Assembly (NCBI RefSeq): GCF_007667425.1
Contig: NZ_VDRC01000002.1
Location: 356,255-396,971 of the forward strand
Reading direction: 5' to 3'
Source of the DNA: Microbacterium sp. 1.5R
GTDB lineage: Bacteria; Actinomycetota; Actinomycetes; Actinomycetales; Microbacteriaceae
Length of the DNA: 40,717 bases
Shown: piece by piece, positions 8,254-16,344 of the stretch
Layout: every line of letters begins with the position of its first letter
Position numbering within the stretch: position 1 is the first letter of the stretch
Notes under the pieces: generated by a model
What the model saw: the letters and a program-made list of their open reading frames with translations, nothing else
What the model was told of the DNA's origin: nothing
Databases searched by the model: none
Made by a program: the position numbers and the translations under genes

Positions 8254-9504
8254 CTATGAATCCGCCAACCCCTTCTGCTCCGTGCCGAGCGCTTCGGCGG
8301 GGCGCCCCATGCGCCACACGCTCGGCACGGCAAGGGCGAGCAGGGCGACCGCGGCATACACGGCACCGGACCAGACGAGCACGGTGACGACGTCGCTGTG
8401 CGTGACCAGCCAGCCGTAGACGAGGGTGCCGATCGGCAGCACGACATAGCTGCCGAGCATGTCGTAGCTGTAGACGCGAGAGAGCCTGTCGCCCGGCACG
8501 TTCTCCATCATGGCGACGTTCCATCCGGTGCTGAACACCTCGGCGCCCGCACCGGCGAGGAAGGCGGCGATCGCGAGCAGCACGACGGCGGGGTGCACAC
8601 CGAGCACGGTGAGCGGGATGGCGAAGGTGGCCATGCCGATCATGCCGTACCGCAGCGGGCGCTTCAGGGGGAACCACAGCAGCACGAGCGTCATGAGCAG
8701 GACGCCGAGGCCCTCGGCGCTCACTACCCAGCCCCACCCGGCGACGCCGAGACGGTCGTCGTTCTTCGCGATGTAGGGCCCGACGACTCCCCAGGCGCCG
8801 ATGTGGATGGCGTTCATGATCATGAACGCCACGACGATCGTCCACAGCCACGTGCGGCTCGAGAACTCCTGCCAGCCGACGCGGAGGTCCTGGAACAGCG
8901 AGGTGCCCCCGCCGTGCAAGGGGGGAGGCAGGCGGACCATCGCGAGGATCGGGATGGCGGTCGCCCAGGCGACGGCCTGGGCGACCATGACCCACGCGGG
9001 TCCCGCGGTCGCGACGACGATGCCGGCGATGATGGGACCGCCGATCGTCGTGGCCGAGCGCACGAACGACAGCATCGCATTCGCCTGCTGCAGGTGCTCC
9101 GGCGTGGTCAGCTGGGGGATGATGCCCTGCATCGCCGGGAGCACGAACGCTGTGGACGCCCCGTTCAGCACCGAGAGCAGGGCGAGGAGCGGGATGGTCG
9201 CCGTGCCGGTGAAGAGCAGCGCCGCCATCGTGCCGAGGCTGACGATGTCGATCACGTAGCAGGACTGGATGATGAGCGCCCGCGGCAGCCGGTCGGCCAC
9301 GACGCCGCCGAACAGCAGGAAGACGATGTTGCTGAGCGTGAACGCCGCGAGCACGATGGACAGCGACTGCGGATCGTTGTCGATCTCGAGCACCGCGAAC
9401 GCCAGCGCGATCGACGACATCGACCCGGTGATCATCGTGATCGCGCGGGCCAGGAAGAACCACCGGAAGCCGCGCTCCTGCATCGCGGCCAGAGCGCGGA
9501 TCAT
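8254..9504 (-). CDS. MFS transporter, EntS-like (MFS_3) exporter family
   Basis: The 416-residue membrane protein has about 12 hydrophobic segments. Between segments 2 and 3 it has the loop FGGVVADRLPRALII, a variant of the MFS motif A. The domain pattern (SVLNGASTAFVLPAMQGIIPQL, then NAMLSFVRSATTIGGPIIAG) is that of putative drug or siderophore exporters. The substrate is unknown. The start ATG overlaps the stop of an eight-codon frame (MHMSEPER, 9501-9527) by ATGA, which may be a leader peptide. It is the first gene of a pair with the DUF6882-like gene. Confidence 0.85.
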   Translation of the reverse strand: MIRALAAMQERGFRWFFLARAITMITGSMSSIALAFAVLEIDNDPQSLSIVLAAFTLSNIVFLLFGGVVADRLPRALIIQSCYVIDIVSLGTMAALLFTGTATIPLLALLSVLNGASTAFVLPAMQGIIPQLTTPEHLQQANAMLSFVRSATTIGGPIIAGIVVATAGPAWVMVAQAVAWATAIPILAMVRLPPPLHGGGTSLFQDLRVGWQEFSSRTWLWTIVVAFMIMNAIHIGAWGVVGPYIAKNDDRLGVAGWGWVVSAEGLGVLLMTLVLLWFPLKRPLRYGMIGMATFAIPLTVLGVHPAVVLLAIAAFLAGAGAEVFSTGWNVAMMENVPGDRLSRVYSYDMLGSYVVLPIGTLVYGWLVTHSDVVTVLVWSGAVYAAVALLALAVPSVWRMGRPAEALGTEQKGLADS

Positions 9505-9555
9505 CGTTCGGGCTCGCTCATGTGCATCAGACCATCCTGGCACCGGCCGGCCGGC

Positions 9556-9614
9556 TTCGAATCGCGCGAATGGCGACTGCGCCCCTGCTGGAACTGCGAT
9601 TCGCGCGATTCGAA
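9556..9614. repeat. 16-bp perfect inverted repeat, likely terminator of the hpa operon
   Basis: TTCGAATCGCGCGAAT (9556-9571) is repeated as its exact reverse complement at 9599-9614, with a 27-nt loop. It starts 9 nt after the hpaI stop, so it may terminate the catabolic operon. Each arm is itself partly palindromic (TTCGAA, TCGCGCGA), so a protein-binding role cannot be excluded. Confidence 0.6.
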
Positions 9615-9622
9615 AGGACGGA

Positions 9623-10426
9623 TCAGTAGCTGGCGCGATCGGGGGCGTCGGATGCCGTGACGAACCGCATCGCGAGGGCCTCCGATGCCCTGGCCAGCAG
9701 CGCCACATCCGCACCCACGGCGACGAAGTCGGCTCCTCCTGCGATGTACGCGTCAGCGGCCGCCGGGTCGAACGCGTTCACGCCCACCGGTTTGCCTGCC
9801 TCGCGCACCGAGGCGAACACGCCGTCGACGGCGGCGAGCACCTCGGGGTGGGTCTGCTGCCCGAGCAGCCCCATCGAGGCCGACAGATCGGATGGCCCCA
9901 CGAAGACGGCATCCACTCCGTCGACGGCCGCGATCTCGGATGCCGCGTCGACGCCGGCGACGGTCTCGATCTGCACCGTGAGAGAGGTGTGGCGGGAGGA
10001 GTCGGCGAGGTAGCCGTCGACACGATTCCACCGCGCGCTGCGGGCGAGAGCGCTGCCGACCCCTCGCACGCCCTCGGGCGGGTAGCGGGTCGCAGCGACC
10101 GCGGCCCTGGCCTCGTCGGCCGACGAGACCATCGGGACGATGATGTTCTGCGCACCGAGGTCCAGCACCTGCTTGATCGCGACGGGGTCGTTCGACGGCA
10201 CCCGTACGACCGGCGTGATCGGATACGCCGCGACGACCTGCAGCTGCACGAGGGTCGACTCGAGGGTGTTCGCGGAGTGCTCCATGTCGATGAGCAGCCA
10301 GTCGAGACCGGAGCCCGCGGCGACCTCGGTGACGAGCGGACTGCCCGAGCACGCCCACATCCCGATGAGGGGGCGAGCGGATGCCGCGAGTGCCTCGCGG
10401 AACGACGGGTCTAGACGAAGCGGCAT
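9623..10426 (-). CDS. hpaI: HpcH/HpaI-type aldolase (4-hydroxy-2-oxoheptanedioate aldolase)
   Basis: This class II pyruvate aldolase would split 4-hydroxy-2-oxoheptanedioate into pyruvate and succinate semialdehyde, the last step of homoprotocatechuate meta-cleavage. The 267-residue protein has the catalytic His in LLIDMEHSAN, the Arg in PVVRVPSNDP, and the metal-binding Glu and Asp in VQIETVAG and VFVGPSDLSASMG. The ATG start lies inside the end of hpaH (16-nt overlap), so translation is probably coupled. It is the last gene of the operon. The gene name rests on both sequence and context. Confidence 0.92.
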   Translation of the reverse strand: MPLRLDPSFREALAASARPLIGMWACSGSPLVTEVAAGSGLDWLLIDMEHSANTLESTLVQLQVVAAYPITPVVRVPSNDPVAIKQVLDLGAQNIIVPMVSSADEARAAVAATRYPPEGVRGVGSALARSARWNRVDGYLADSSRHTSLTVQIETVAGVDAASEIAAVDGVDAVFVGPSDLSASMGLLGQQTHPEVLAAVDGVFASVREAGKPVGVNAFDPAAADAYIAGGADFVAVGADVALLARASEALAMRFVTASDAPDRASY

Positions 10427-11196
10427 GTGATGGTTCCCATCGGTCCGTAGTCGCACAGCACCTCGTCGCCGCGCGACACCCACATGGGGCGCGTGAAAGA
10501 TCCTGCCAGGATGATCTCGCCGGCGTCGAGCCGCGCGCCGTGCTGGTGGAACTTGTTCGCGAGCCAGGCCACGCCGGTGGCGGGGTGGCCGAGCACTCCG
10601 GCCGCGACGCCGGTCTCCTCGATCTCGCCGTTGCGCGACAGGACCCCCGGCACCCACCGCAGATCGATCTCGTCGGGCCTCCGACGCTCGGAGCCGAGGA
10701 CCATGGCCCCGTACGCCGCGTTGTCGCTGATCGTGTCGACGATCGTGCGCCCTTCGAGCTCGATGTGCGAATTGAGCACCTCGAGCGCGGGGACGGCGTA
10801 GTCGATCGCCGCGAGAGCGTCGTCGAGCGCGCAGTCGGGGCCCTCGAGCGGACGCTTCAGCACGAACGCCAACTCGACCTCGATGCGCACGTTCGAGAAG
10901 TGGTCGACCGGGATCTCGGCACCCGACTCGTACACCGTGTCGTCGAACATGACGCCGTAGTCGGGTTCGGTGATCCCCGTCGCCTGCTGCATCGCCTTGG
11001 ACGTGAGGCCGATCTTGCGGCCGACCAGGCGGCGACCCGCGGCGATCTGCGCATCGCGCCAGACGCCCTGGATGGCGTACGAGTCGTCGACCGTCGCCTC
11101 GGGGTGGCGGACGGTGATGCGGGGGATCACGCCGTGGGTGCGGTCGGCCTCCGCGAGTTCGGCCGCGAGCCGCGTGATGTCATCGTGCGAGAGCAT
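10411..11196 (-). CDS. hpaH: 2-oxo-hept-3-ene-1,7-dioate hydratase
   Basis: The enzyme adds water to 2-oxohept-3-ene-1,7-dioate to form the substrate of HpaI. The 261-residue protein belongs to the hydratase/decarboxylase group that includes MhpD and HpcG. It shows GRKIGLTSKAMQ, PDYGVMFDD, the acidic metal-site region RIEVELAFVL, and a C-terminal DYGPMGTITCRF. GAAGGGAAG lies just upstream of the ATG. It starts 11 nt after hpaD and overlaps hpaI. Confidence 0.92.
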   Translation of the reverse strand: MLSHDDITRLAAELAEADRTHGVIPRITVRHPEATVDDSYAIQGVWRDAQIAAGRRLVGRKIGLTSKAMQQATGITEPDYGVMFDDTVYESGAEIPVDHFSNVRIEVELAFVLKRPLEGPDCALDDALAAIDYAVPALEVLNSHIELEGRTIVDTISDNAAYGAMVLGSERRRPDEIDLRWVPGVLSRNGEIEETGVAAGVLGHPATGVAWLANKFHQHGARLDAGEIILAGSFTRPMWVSRGDEVLCDYGPMGTITCRFV

Positions 11197-11207
11197 CCGT
11201 CTTCCCT

Positions 11208-12344
11208 TCAGAGCTGATTGCCGAGCTTCTTCTCGCCCTCGTCGGCACGCGTGTACGAGAACCCGTCGGCGCCGATCGTGACGGCCATCTCCGAGCTGTC
11301 GGTGCGGGCGACGACCGGCTGCGGGTTCCCGTCGAGGTCGAGCACGAGCGACCCGTCGGTGTACCACGAGGGGACGACGGGGTTGCCCCACCAGTCGCGG
11401 CGCTGATTGTCGTGCACGTCCCACGTGATGACCGGGTTGTCGGGGTCGCCCGTGTAGTAGTCCTGCGTATAGACCTCGACGCGGTGGCCGTCGGGGTCGC
11501 GCAGATAGAGGTAGAACGCGTTGCTCACGCCGTGGCGGCCGGGGCCTCGCTCGATGGCATCCGATCGACGCAGAGCTCCGAGCCTGTCGCAGATCGCGAG
11601 GATGTTGTGCTTCTCGTGGGTCGCGAAGCACACGTGGTGCATGCGGGGTCCGTCGCCGCCGGTCATGGCCGTGTCGTGGACGGTGGGTTTGCGTCGCATC
11701 CAGGCCGCGTAGACGGTGCCCTCCTCGTCCTGGATGTCCTCCGTGACGCGGAAGCCGAGATCCTGCATGAACTTCACCGCTCGCGGGACGTCCGGGGTGA
11801 TCTGATTGAAGTGGTCGAGCCGGACGAGCTCTCCGGGGATGTGCAGGTCGTACCGCCACGACATGCGTTCGACGTGCTCGCTCTGGTGGAAGAACTCGAT
11901 CGGGAAGCCGAGCGGGTCGACGACGCGCACCGAATCGCCGACACCCTTCACGAAGCCGTCGGGGGCACGGCGCACCTCGCAGCCGAGCTCCGCGTAGAAC
12001 GCGGCGGCGAGGTCGAGGTCCTCAGCGGAGCGCACGCGGTACGAGAACGCGGCCACCGCCGCGATCGGTCCCTTTCGCAGCACGAGGTTGTGGTGGATGA
12101 ACTCCTCGGTCGAGCGCAGGTAGATCGCCTCGTCGTCCTCCTCCGTCACGTACAGGCCGAGCACGTCGACGTAGAACACGCGCGAGGCGGCGAGATCGGT
12201 GACGACGAGTTCCATGTACGCGCAGCGCAGGATGTCGGGCGCGGCGCCCTGCGGCGTCGTGATGGGGTTCTCGGTGCGGATCGGCGCCTCCTGGCTCACG
12301 TAGTAGCCCGCGGAGGTGAGGGTCATGTCGTGCCGGTCGGTCAT
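11208..12344 (-). CDS. hpaD: 3,4-dihydroxyphenylacetate 2,3-dioxygenase
   Basis: This extradiol ring-cleavage enzyme opens homoprotocatechuate to 5-carboxymethyl-2-hydroxymuconate semialdehyde. The 378-residue protein has two VOC modules and matches the Brevibacterium/Arthrobacter type I enzymes in length and pattern. The metal ligands are visible: His in LVRLDHFNQ, His in RMHHVCF and Glu in HRVEVYTQDYY. The start at 12344 is chosen from AAGGAC upstream; an internal ATG six codons later is possible. Its presence fixes the substrate of the cluster as a homoprotocatechuate-type catechol. Confidence 0.95.
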   Translation of the reverse strand: MTDRHDMTLTSAGYYVSQEAPIRTENPITTPQGAAPDILRCAYMELVVTDLAASRVFYVDVLGLYVTEEDDEAIYLRSTEEFIHHNLVLRKGPIAAVAAFSYRVRSAEDLDLAAAFYAELGCEVRRAPDGFVKGVGDSVRVVDPLGFPIEFFHQSEHVERMSWRYDLHIPGELVRLDHFNQITPDVPRAVKFMQDLGFRVTEDIQDEEGTVYAAWMRRKPTVHDTAMTGGDGPRMHHVCFATHEKHNILAICDRLGALRRSDAIERGPGRHGVSNAFYLYLRDPDGHRVEVYTQDYYTGDPDNPVITWDVHDNQRRDWWGNPVVPSWYTDGSLVLDLDGNPQPVVARTDSSEMAVTIGADGFSYTRADEGEKKLGNQL

Positions 12345-12365
12345 GTCAGCGTCCTTGCTGTGTGA

Positions 12366-12424
12366 TTCCGGTCGCAGCTCGTGCCGCCTCGAGCGAGGCT
12401 GAGCGGCTCGAACTGCGATCGGAA
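12366..12424. other. Imperfect hairpin between hpaE and hpaD
   Basis: TTCCGGTCGCAG (12366-12377) pairs with CTGCGATCGGAA (12413-12424) with one G-T step. A smaller GCCGC/GCGGC fold lies inside. It sits in the 94-nt gap between hpaE and hpaD and could affect message stability or differential expression. Confidence 0.4.
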
Positions 12425-12438
12425 CGGGGGATCGGGAG

Positions 12439-13935
12439 TCAGTCCTTGCCGAAGGTGGGGTTGTGCGTCCCGCCGAGCGTGATGTGCACGCTCTGCTGGT
12501 CGGTGTAGAAGTCGATCGAGCGATAGCCGCCCTCGTGACCGAGACCTGAGGCCTTCACGCCGCCGAACGGGGTGCGGAGGTCTCGGACGTTGTTGCTGTT
12601 CAGCCACACCATGCCCGCCTCGACCGCCTGCGCGAAGTTGTGTGCGCGCTTCAGATCGTTGGTCCAGATGTACGCCGCGAGGCCGTACTTGGTGTTGTTC
12701 GCGAGCGACAGCGCCTCGTCGTCGGAGTCGAAGGGCGTGATCGCGACGACCGGTCCGAAGATCTCCTCCTGGAAGATCCGGGCGTCGGGGGAGACGTCGG
12801 CGAACACGGTCGGGGCGACGAAGTTCCCTTCCTCGAAGCCCTCGGGGCGGCCGCCGCCGGCGACGAGGCGGCCCTCGGTCTTGCCGATCTCCACGTAGCT
12901 CATGACCTTCTCGTAGTGCTCGGGGTGCACGAGGGCGCCGACCTCCGTCGCGGGGTCGTGCGGATAGCCCACCTTGACGCGCTGCGCCTGCGCGGCGTAG
13001 CGCTCGACGAACTCGTCGTAGATCGACCGCTCGACGATGATGCGGGATCCGGCGGTGCAGCGCTCGCCGTTGAGGGAGAACACTCCGAAGATGGTGGCGT
13101 CGACCGCCGCCTCGATGTCGGCGTCGGCGAACACGACAGCGGGCGACTTGCCGCCCAGTTCCATGGACAGACCCTTCAGATACGGCGCCGCATTGCCGAA
13201 GATGATCTGCCCCGTGCGGCTCTCGCCGGTGAACGAGATCAGCGGGACGTCCGGATGCTTCACGAGGGCGTCCCCGGCATCCTCTCCGAGTCCGTTGACG
13301 AGGTTGAAGACGCCCTGCGGGAGACCTGCCTCTTCGAAGATCCCCGCCCAGAGCGAGGCCGACAGCGGCGTGAACTCGGCGGGCTTGAGGACCACGGTGT
13401 TGCCGGTGGCGAGCGCGGGCCCGAGCTTCCACGACTCGAGCATGAACGGCGTGTTCCACGGCGTGATGAGCCCGGCGACGCCGATCGGCTTGCGGTTGAC
13501 GTAGTTCATCTGCTTGCCGGGCACCTTGAAGGCGTCGTCGGACTGGGCGACGATCAGGTCGGCGAAGAACCGGAAGTTCTCGGCGGCGCGTCGGGCCTGG
13601 CCGAGAGCCTGGGTGATGGGCAGGCCCGAGTCGTACGACTCCAGCTCGGCGAGGCGGGCGTCGCGCGATTCGACGATGTCGGCGATGCGGTGCAGCACGC
13701 GCGAGCGCTCGCGCGGCAGCATCCGGGGCCAGGGACCCTCGCGGAAGGCGCGCGTCGCGGCGGCGACCGCGAGGTCGATGTCGGCCTTCTTGCCCGCCGA
13801 CGCCGTCGTGTACGTCTTGTTGGTGACGGGGTCGAGCACGTCGAACGTGTCCCCGTCGACCGAGTCGACGAACGCGCCGTCGATGTAGTGCTGGATGTGG
13901 TCCGGCAGGTCTGCGGGGATGCGGGAGTCGGTCAT
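12439..13935 (-). CDS. hpaE: 5-carboxymethyl-2-hydroxymuconate semialdehyde dehydrogenase
   Basis: This NAD-dependent aldehyde dehydrogenase oxidises the HpaD ring-cleavage product. The 498-residue protein has the full family pattern: PWNTPFMLESWKLGPALATG, the Lys-containing VLKPAEFTPL, SFTGESRTG, the general-base Glu in MELGGKSPAV, the catalytic Cys in NGERCTAGSR, and EEIFGPVVAI. The ATG start overlaps the stop of the preceding GntR gene (ATGA). A long upstream extension of the frame is only a shadow of the GntR gene. Confidence 0.94.
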   Translation of the reverse strand: MTDSRIPADLPDHIQHYIDGAFVDSVDGDTFDVLDPVTNKTYTTASAGKKADIDLAVAAATRAFREGPWPRMLPRERSRVLHRIADIVESRDARLAELESYDSGLPITQALGQARRAAENFRFFADLIVAQSDDAFKVPGKQMNYVNRKPIGVAGLITPWNTPFMLESWKLGPALATGNTVVLKPAEFTPLSASLWAGIFEEAGLPQGVFNLVNGLGEDAGDALVKHPDVPLISFTGESRTGQIIFGNAAPYLKGLSMELGGKSPAVVFADADIEAAVDATIFGVFSLNGERCTAGSRIIVERSIYDEFVERYAAQAQRVKVGYPHDPATEVGALVHPEHYEKVMSYVEIGKTEGRLVAGGGRPEGFEEGNFVAPTVFADVSPDARIFQEEIFGPVVAITPFDSDDEALSLANNTKYGLAAYIWTNDLKRAHNFAQAVEAGMVWLNSNNVRDLRTPFGGVKASGLGHEGGYRSIDFYTDQQSVHITLGGTHNPTFGKD

Positions 13936-14612
13936 GAGAGCCCTCCGGTGTGATGAGTGCGGGTGTGCAGGGCGTCGAGGAAGGCATCCCTCGTGCGCCA
14001 GCGATGGTCTCGGGCGGCGAGTTCGATCTCGAGGGGATCCGCGCCGATGCGGATCAGCTCGACGATCTGCGTGTGCTCCTCGACGGAGTGGTGCGCGCGA
14101 CCAGGCACCGACGCGAAGGTCGAGTCGCGGATGCCGGCGAGCCGGGACCACCCTCGGTGCACGAGGTCGAGCAGGTGGGGGTTCGGGCACGGCTCGAACA
14201 GCACGGAGTGGAACTGGCGGTTGAGCTCGGTGAAGGCGTGCGCGTCGAAGTGATCCAGCATCCTGGCCATGCGGTCGTTGATGCGCACCGCCTCGTCGAG
14301 AGCGTCTTCGCCGAGCAGGGGAGCGGAGAGCGCGGTCGCTGCGCCCTCGACGATGCCGAGGGTCTGCATGGTGTGCGCGTACTCGCTCTCGTCGACGAGT
14401 GCGACGCGTGCGCCGACGTTGCGCTCGAAGGTGACGAGTCCCTCCGCTTCGAGGCGCCGGATGGCCTCTCGGACAGGGACGACGCTCATCTTCAGGTCGT
14501 CCGCGATGGAACCGAGCACCAGCCGGTAGCCGGGGCTGAAGATGCGCCCGGTGATGCGCGAGCGGATCCACTCGTACGCGACCTCCGATTTGCTCGTGGC
14601 CAGGGCGGTCAT
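13932..14612 (-). CDS. GntR-family (FCD-type) transcriptional regulator of the hpa cluster
   Basis: The 226-residue protein has an N-terminal winged helix-turn-helix (residues ~8-75, with SIADDLKMSVVPVREAIRRLEAEGLV) and an all-helical FCD-type effector domain (ELNRQFHSVLFEPCPNPHLL, then EEHTQIVELIRIGADP with the His expected for a metal/ligand site). It is embedded in the operon with 4-nt ATGA overlaps at both ends, so it is made with the enzymes it probably controls. FCD regulators of aromatic pathways usually repress and release DNA on binding a pathway acid. The effector here is unknown. A candidate operator lies in the divergent promoter region at 16254-16265. Confidence 0.9.
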   Translation of the reverse strand: MTALATSKSEVAYEWIRSRITGRIFSPGYRLVLGSIADDLKMSVVPVREAIRRLEAEGLVTFERNVGARVALVDESEYAHTMQTLGIVEGAATALSAPLLGEDALDEAVRINDRMARMLDHFDAHAFTELNRQFHSVLFEPCPNPHLLDLVHRGWSRLAGIRDSTFASVPGRAHHSVEEHTQIVELIRIGADPLEIELAARDHRWRTRDAFLDALHTRTHHTGGLS

Positions 14613-16192
14613 GAGCGGGCCTCGTATCGCGCGCGCCACTCGGCGTTCATCGGGAAGAGACCGTCGATGGCGTGTCCGGCGGCGACCTGCTCCGCCACCC
14701 AGGAGTCCTCGTCCTCCTGGGCGAGCGCCGCGTCGACGACCTCCTCGACGAGCGACGGCGGGATCACGATCACGCCGTCGCCGTCTCCCACGACGATGTC
14801 GCCCGGCTGCACGGTCGCACCACCGCACGAGATGGTGACGTCGACCTCCCACGGCACGTGACGGCGTCCGAGGACGGACGGGTGCGCCCCCTGCGAGAAG
14901 ACGGGGAATCCGAGCGCCGCGACGGCGTCGAAGTCGCGCACGCCGCCGTCGGTGACGACGCCCGCGGCGCCGCGGGTCTGCGCGCGAAGCGCCATGACGT
15001 CTCCGAGGGTGCCGCTCGACGCGTCGCCTCGCGCCTCGATCACGATGACCTCGCCTGCGTCGACGGTGTCGAACGCGCGCTTCTGGGCGTTGTAGCCGCC
15101 GCCGTGCGAGGCGAACAGGTCTTCGCGGAACGGCACGAACCGCAGGGTCTTCGCAGTGCCGACGAGTTTGGCGCCGGGGATGTTCGCGGCGAGGCCGTCG
15201 ACGAAGCAGCCGTGGTGTCCGCGCTTGCGGAGCTGGGCGGAGAGGCCCGCGGTCGGCGCGGCGAGGAGCTTCTCGCGGAGTTCGGGGGAGGGCATCCCGG
15301 AGGTCTCGTCGCTGCGCTTCTCGCGGAGTTCGGGGGAGAGCATCCCGGAGGTCTCGCCGCGATGCGTCTCGTCGCTGCGCTTCTCGCGGAGTTCGGGGGA
15401 GAGCGTCGGCCGGTCATCAGCGGGTGCCTTACCCGCAGACGTCGCTCCGAGTCCGGCCAGATCCGCCGATCCCCAGGCCTCGGTGCGCTGGAGGTCGTCG
15501 ACCGCGGGGAGCGAGCCGATCGCGGGGTCGAAGGGCATATCGCCCTGGGTGACGGTGGTGACGAGGCGTCCGGATGTGGGTGAGCCCTCGGCATCCGGGG
15601 CATCTACCTCGACCTCGACGACGTCGCCCGGAACGATGACCGATGACCCCGCCGGCGTCCCGGTGAGGATGACGTCGCCGGTCTCGAGCGTGAAGTGCTG
15701 CGACAGGTCGGCGACGAGCTGCGCGAGAGGGAAGATCAAGCCGTCGGTCGTGTCGTCCTGGCGCAGTTCGCCGTTGACCCACGCGCGCACGCGCAGCGCC
15801 GAGGGGTCGACGATGCGGGCGTCGATGAGCTCGGGGCCCAGCGGCGTGTATCCGTCGCCGCCCTTCGACCGCACGTTGGATCCCTTGTCATTGGCGCGCA
15901 GGTCGTAGAGTCCGAGGTCGTTCGCGGCGGTGACCCAGGCGACGTGGTCCCAGGCGTCGGCGAGTGCGACCCTACGCGCGGGCGCGCCGATCACGAGAGC
16001 GATCTCGCCCTCGAACGCGAGCAGTTCGGTGCCTGCTGGGCGTTCGACCTCGCCGCCGGAGACGCCGACGGAGCTCGCCGGCTTGAAGAAGTACGAGGGA
16101 GCGGCCGGGCGCCTGCCGCGCTGATCCGCGCGGGACCCGTAGCTCAGGTGGATCGCGATGATCTTGCCGGGGCGGGTGATGGATGCCGTCAC
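14609..16192 (-). CDS. Fusion of FAH-family isomerase/decarboxylase and RraA-family domain (hpaG position)
   Basis: The 527-residue protein joins two catalytic families. Residues 1-~215 are a fumarylacetoacetate hydrolase-type domain like one half of HpaG, with metal residues E61-G-E63, D92 in TAANDLGLYDLR, KGGDGYTPLGPEL and ILTGTPAGS. Residues ~310-500 are an RraA/4-hydroxy-4-methyl-2-oxoglutarate aldolase-type domain with the D-x20-R-D signature (D398, R419, D420). Between them lies a linker in which the block SPELREK appears three times. E. coli HpaG instead has two FAH domains that decarboxylate and isomerise the ring-cleavage product. The RraA domain may supply the decarboxylase step; this is inferred from the decarboxylase activity known in that family. 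The start is GTG behind GAGGAGG. Confidence 0.88.
   Translation of the reverse strand: MTASITRPGKIIAIHLSYGSRADQRGRRPAAPSYFFKPASSVGVSGGEVERPAGTELLAFEGEIALVIGAPARRVALADAWDHVAWVTAANDLGLYDLRANDKGSNVRSKGGDGYTPLGPELIDARIVDPSALRVRAWVNGELRQDDTTDGLIFPLAQLVADLSQHFTLETGDVILTGTPAGSSVIVPGDVVEVEVDAPDAEGSPTSGRLVTTVTQGDMPFDPAIGSLPAVDDLQRTEAWGSADLAGLGATSAGKAPADDRPTLSPELREKRSDETHRGETSGMLSPELREKRSDETSGMPSPELREKLLAAPTAGLSAQLRKRGHHGCFVDGLAANIPGAKLVGTAKTLRFVPFREDLFASHGGGYNAQKRAFDTVDAGEVIVIEARGDASSGTLGDVMALRAQTRGAAGVVTDGGVRDFDAVAALGFPVFSQGAHPSVLGRRHVPWEVDVTISCGGATVQPGDIVVGDGDGVIVIPPSLVEEVVDAALAQEDEDSWVAEQVAAGHAIDGLFPMNAEWRARYEARS
15269..15401 (-). repeat. In-frame tandem repeat in the linker of the FAH-RraA fusion
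   Basis: Three copies of a 22-bp core (first bases CTTCTCGCGGAGTTCGG) start at 15269, 15317 and 15380, so the periods are 48 and 63 bp. Both are multiples of three. On the coding strand the units read LSPELREKRSDETHRGETSGM (split as a 21-residue unit), then a 16-residue version without HRGET, then PSPELREK running into the RraA domain. Confidence 0.9.
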
Positions 16193-16235
16193 GGGGCGCC
16201 TCCTCGCGCGTCGTCTGCGGTGCCGTGCGGACGCC

Positions 16236-16286
16236 TTGTGCGTCGTATTCGAAATCGTATATCATCGTGTCCACGCCAGGCAAGCA
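16236..16286. promoter_or_regulatory. Candidate divergent promoters and operator of the hpa cluster
   Basis: The 152-bp gap separates the hpa operon from the transporter gene. On the plus strand TTGTGC (16236-16241) and TATCAT (16260-16265) are 18 nt apart. On the minus strand TTGCCT lies upstream of TATACG with a 16-nt spacer. Both -10 regions overlap ATCGTATATCAT (16254-16265), an imperfect palindrome resembling the ATCGTATACGAT-type sites of FCD-GntR regulators. One repressor could thus control both directions. All of this is pattern matching without experimental support. Confidence 0.4.
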
Positions 16287-16344
16287 CTCGACCCGATCGA
16301 GGGGCGTGCCGTGACAATGCGGTCACCATCAAAGGAGATACCCC

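Noticed and set aside
8254..9504. MFS exporter as part of the hpa operon
   Set aside because: A strong inverted repeat and a 118-bp gap separate it from hpaI, and its family fits drug or siderophore export better than uptake of aromatic acids.
12341..13987. 548-residue frame over hpaE
   Set aside because: Arg-rich shadow of the aldehyde dehydrogenase in another frame; all catalytic motifs are in the hpaE frame.
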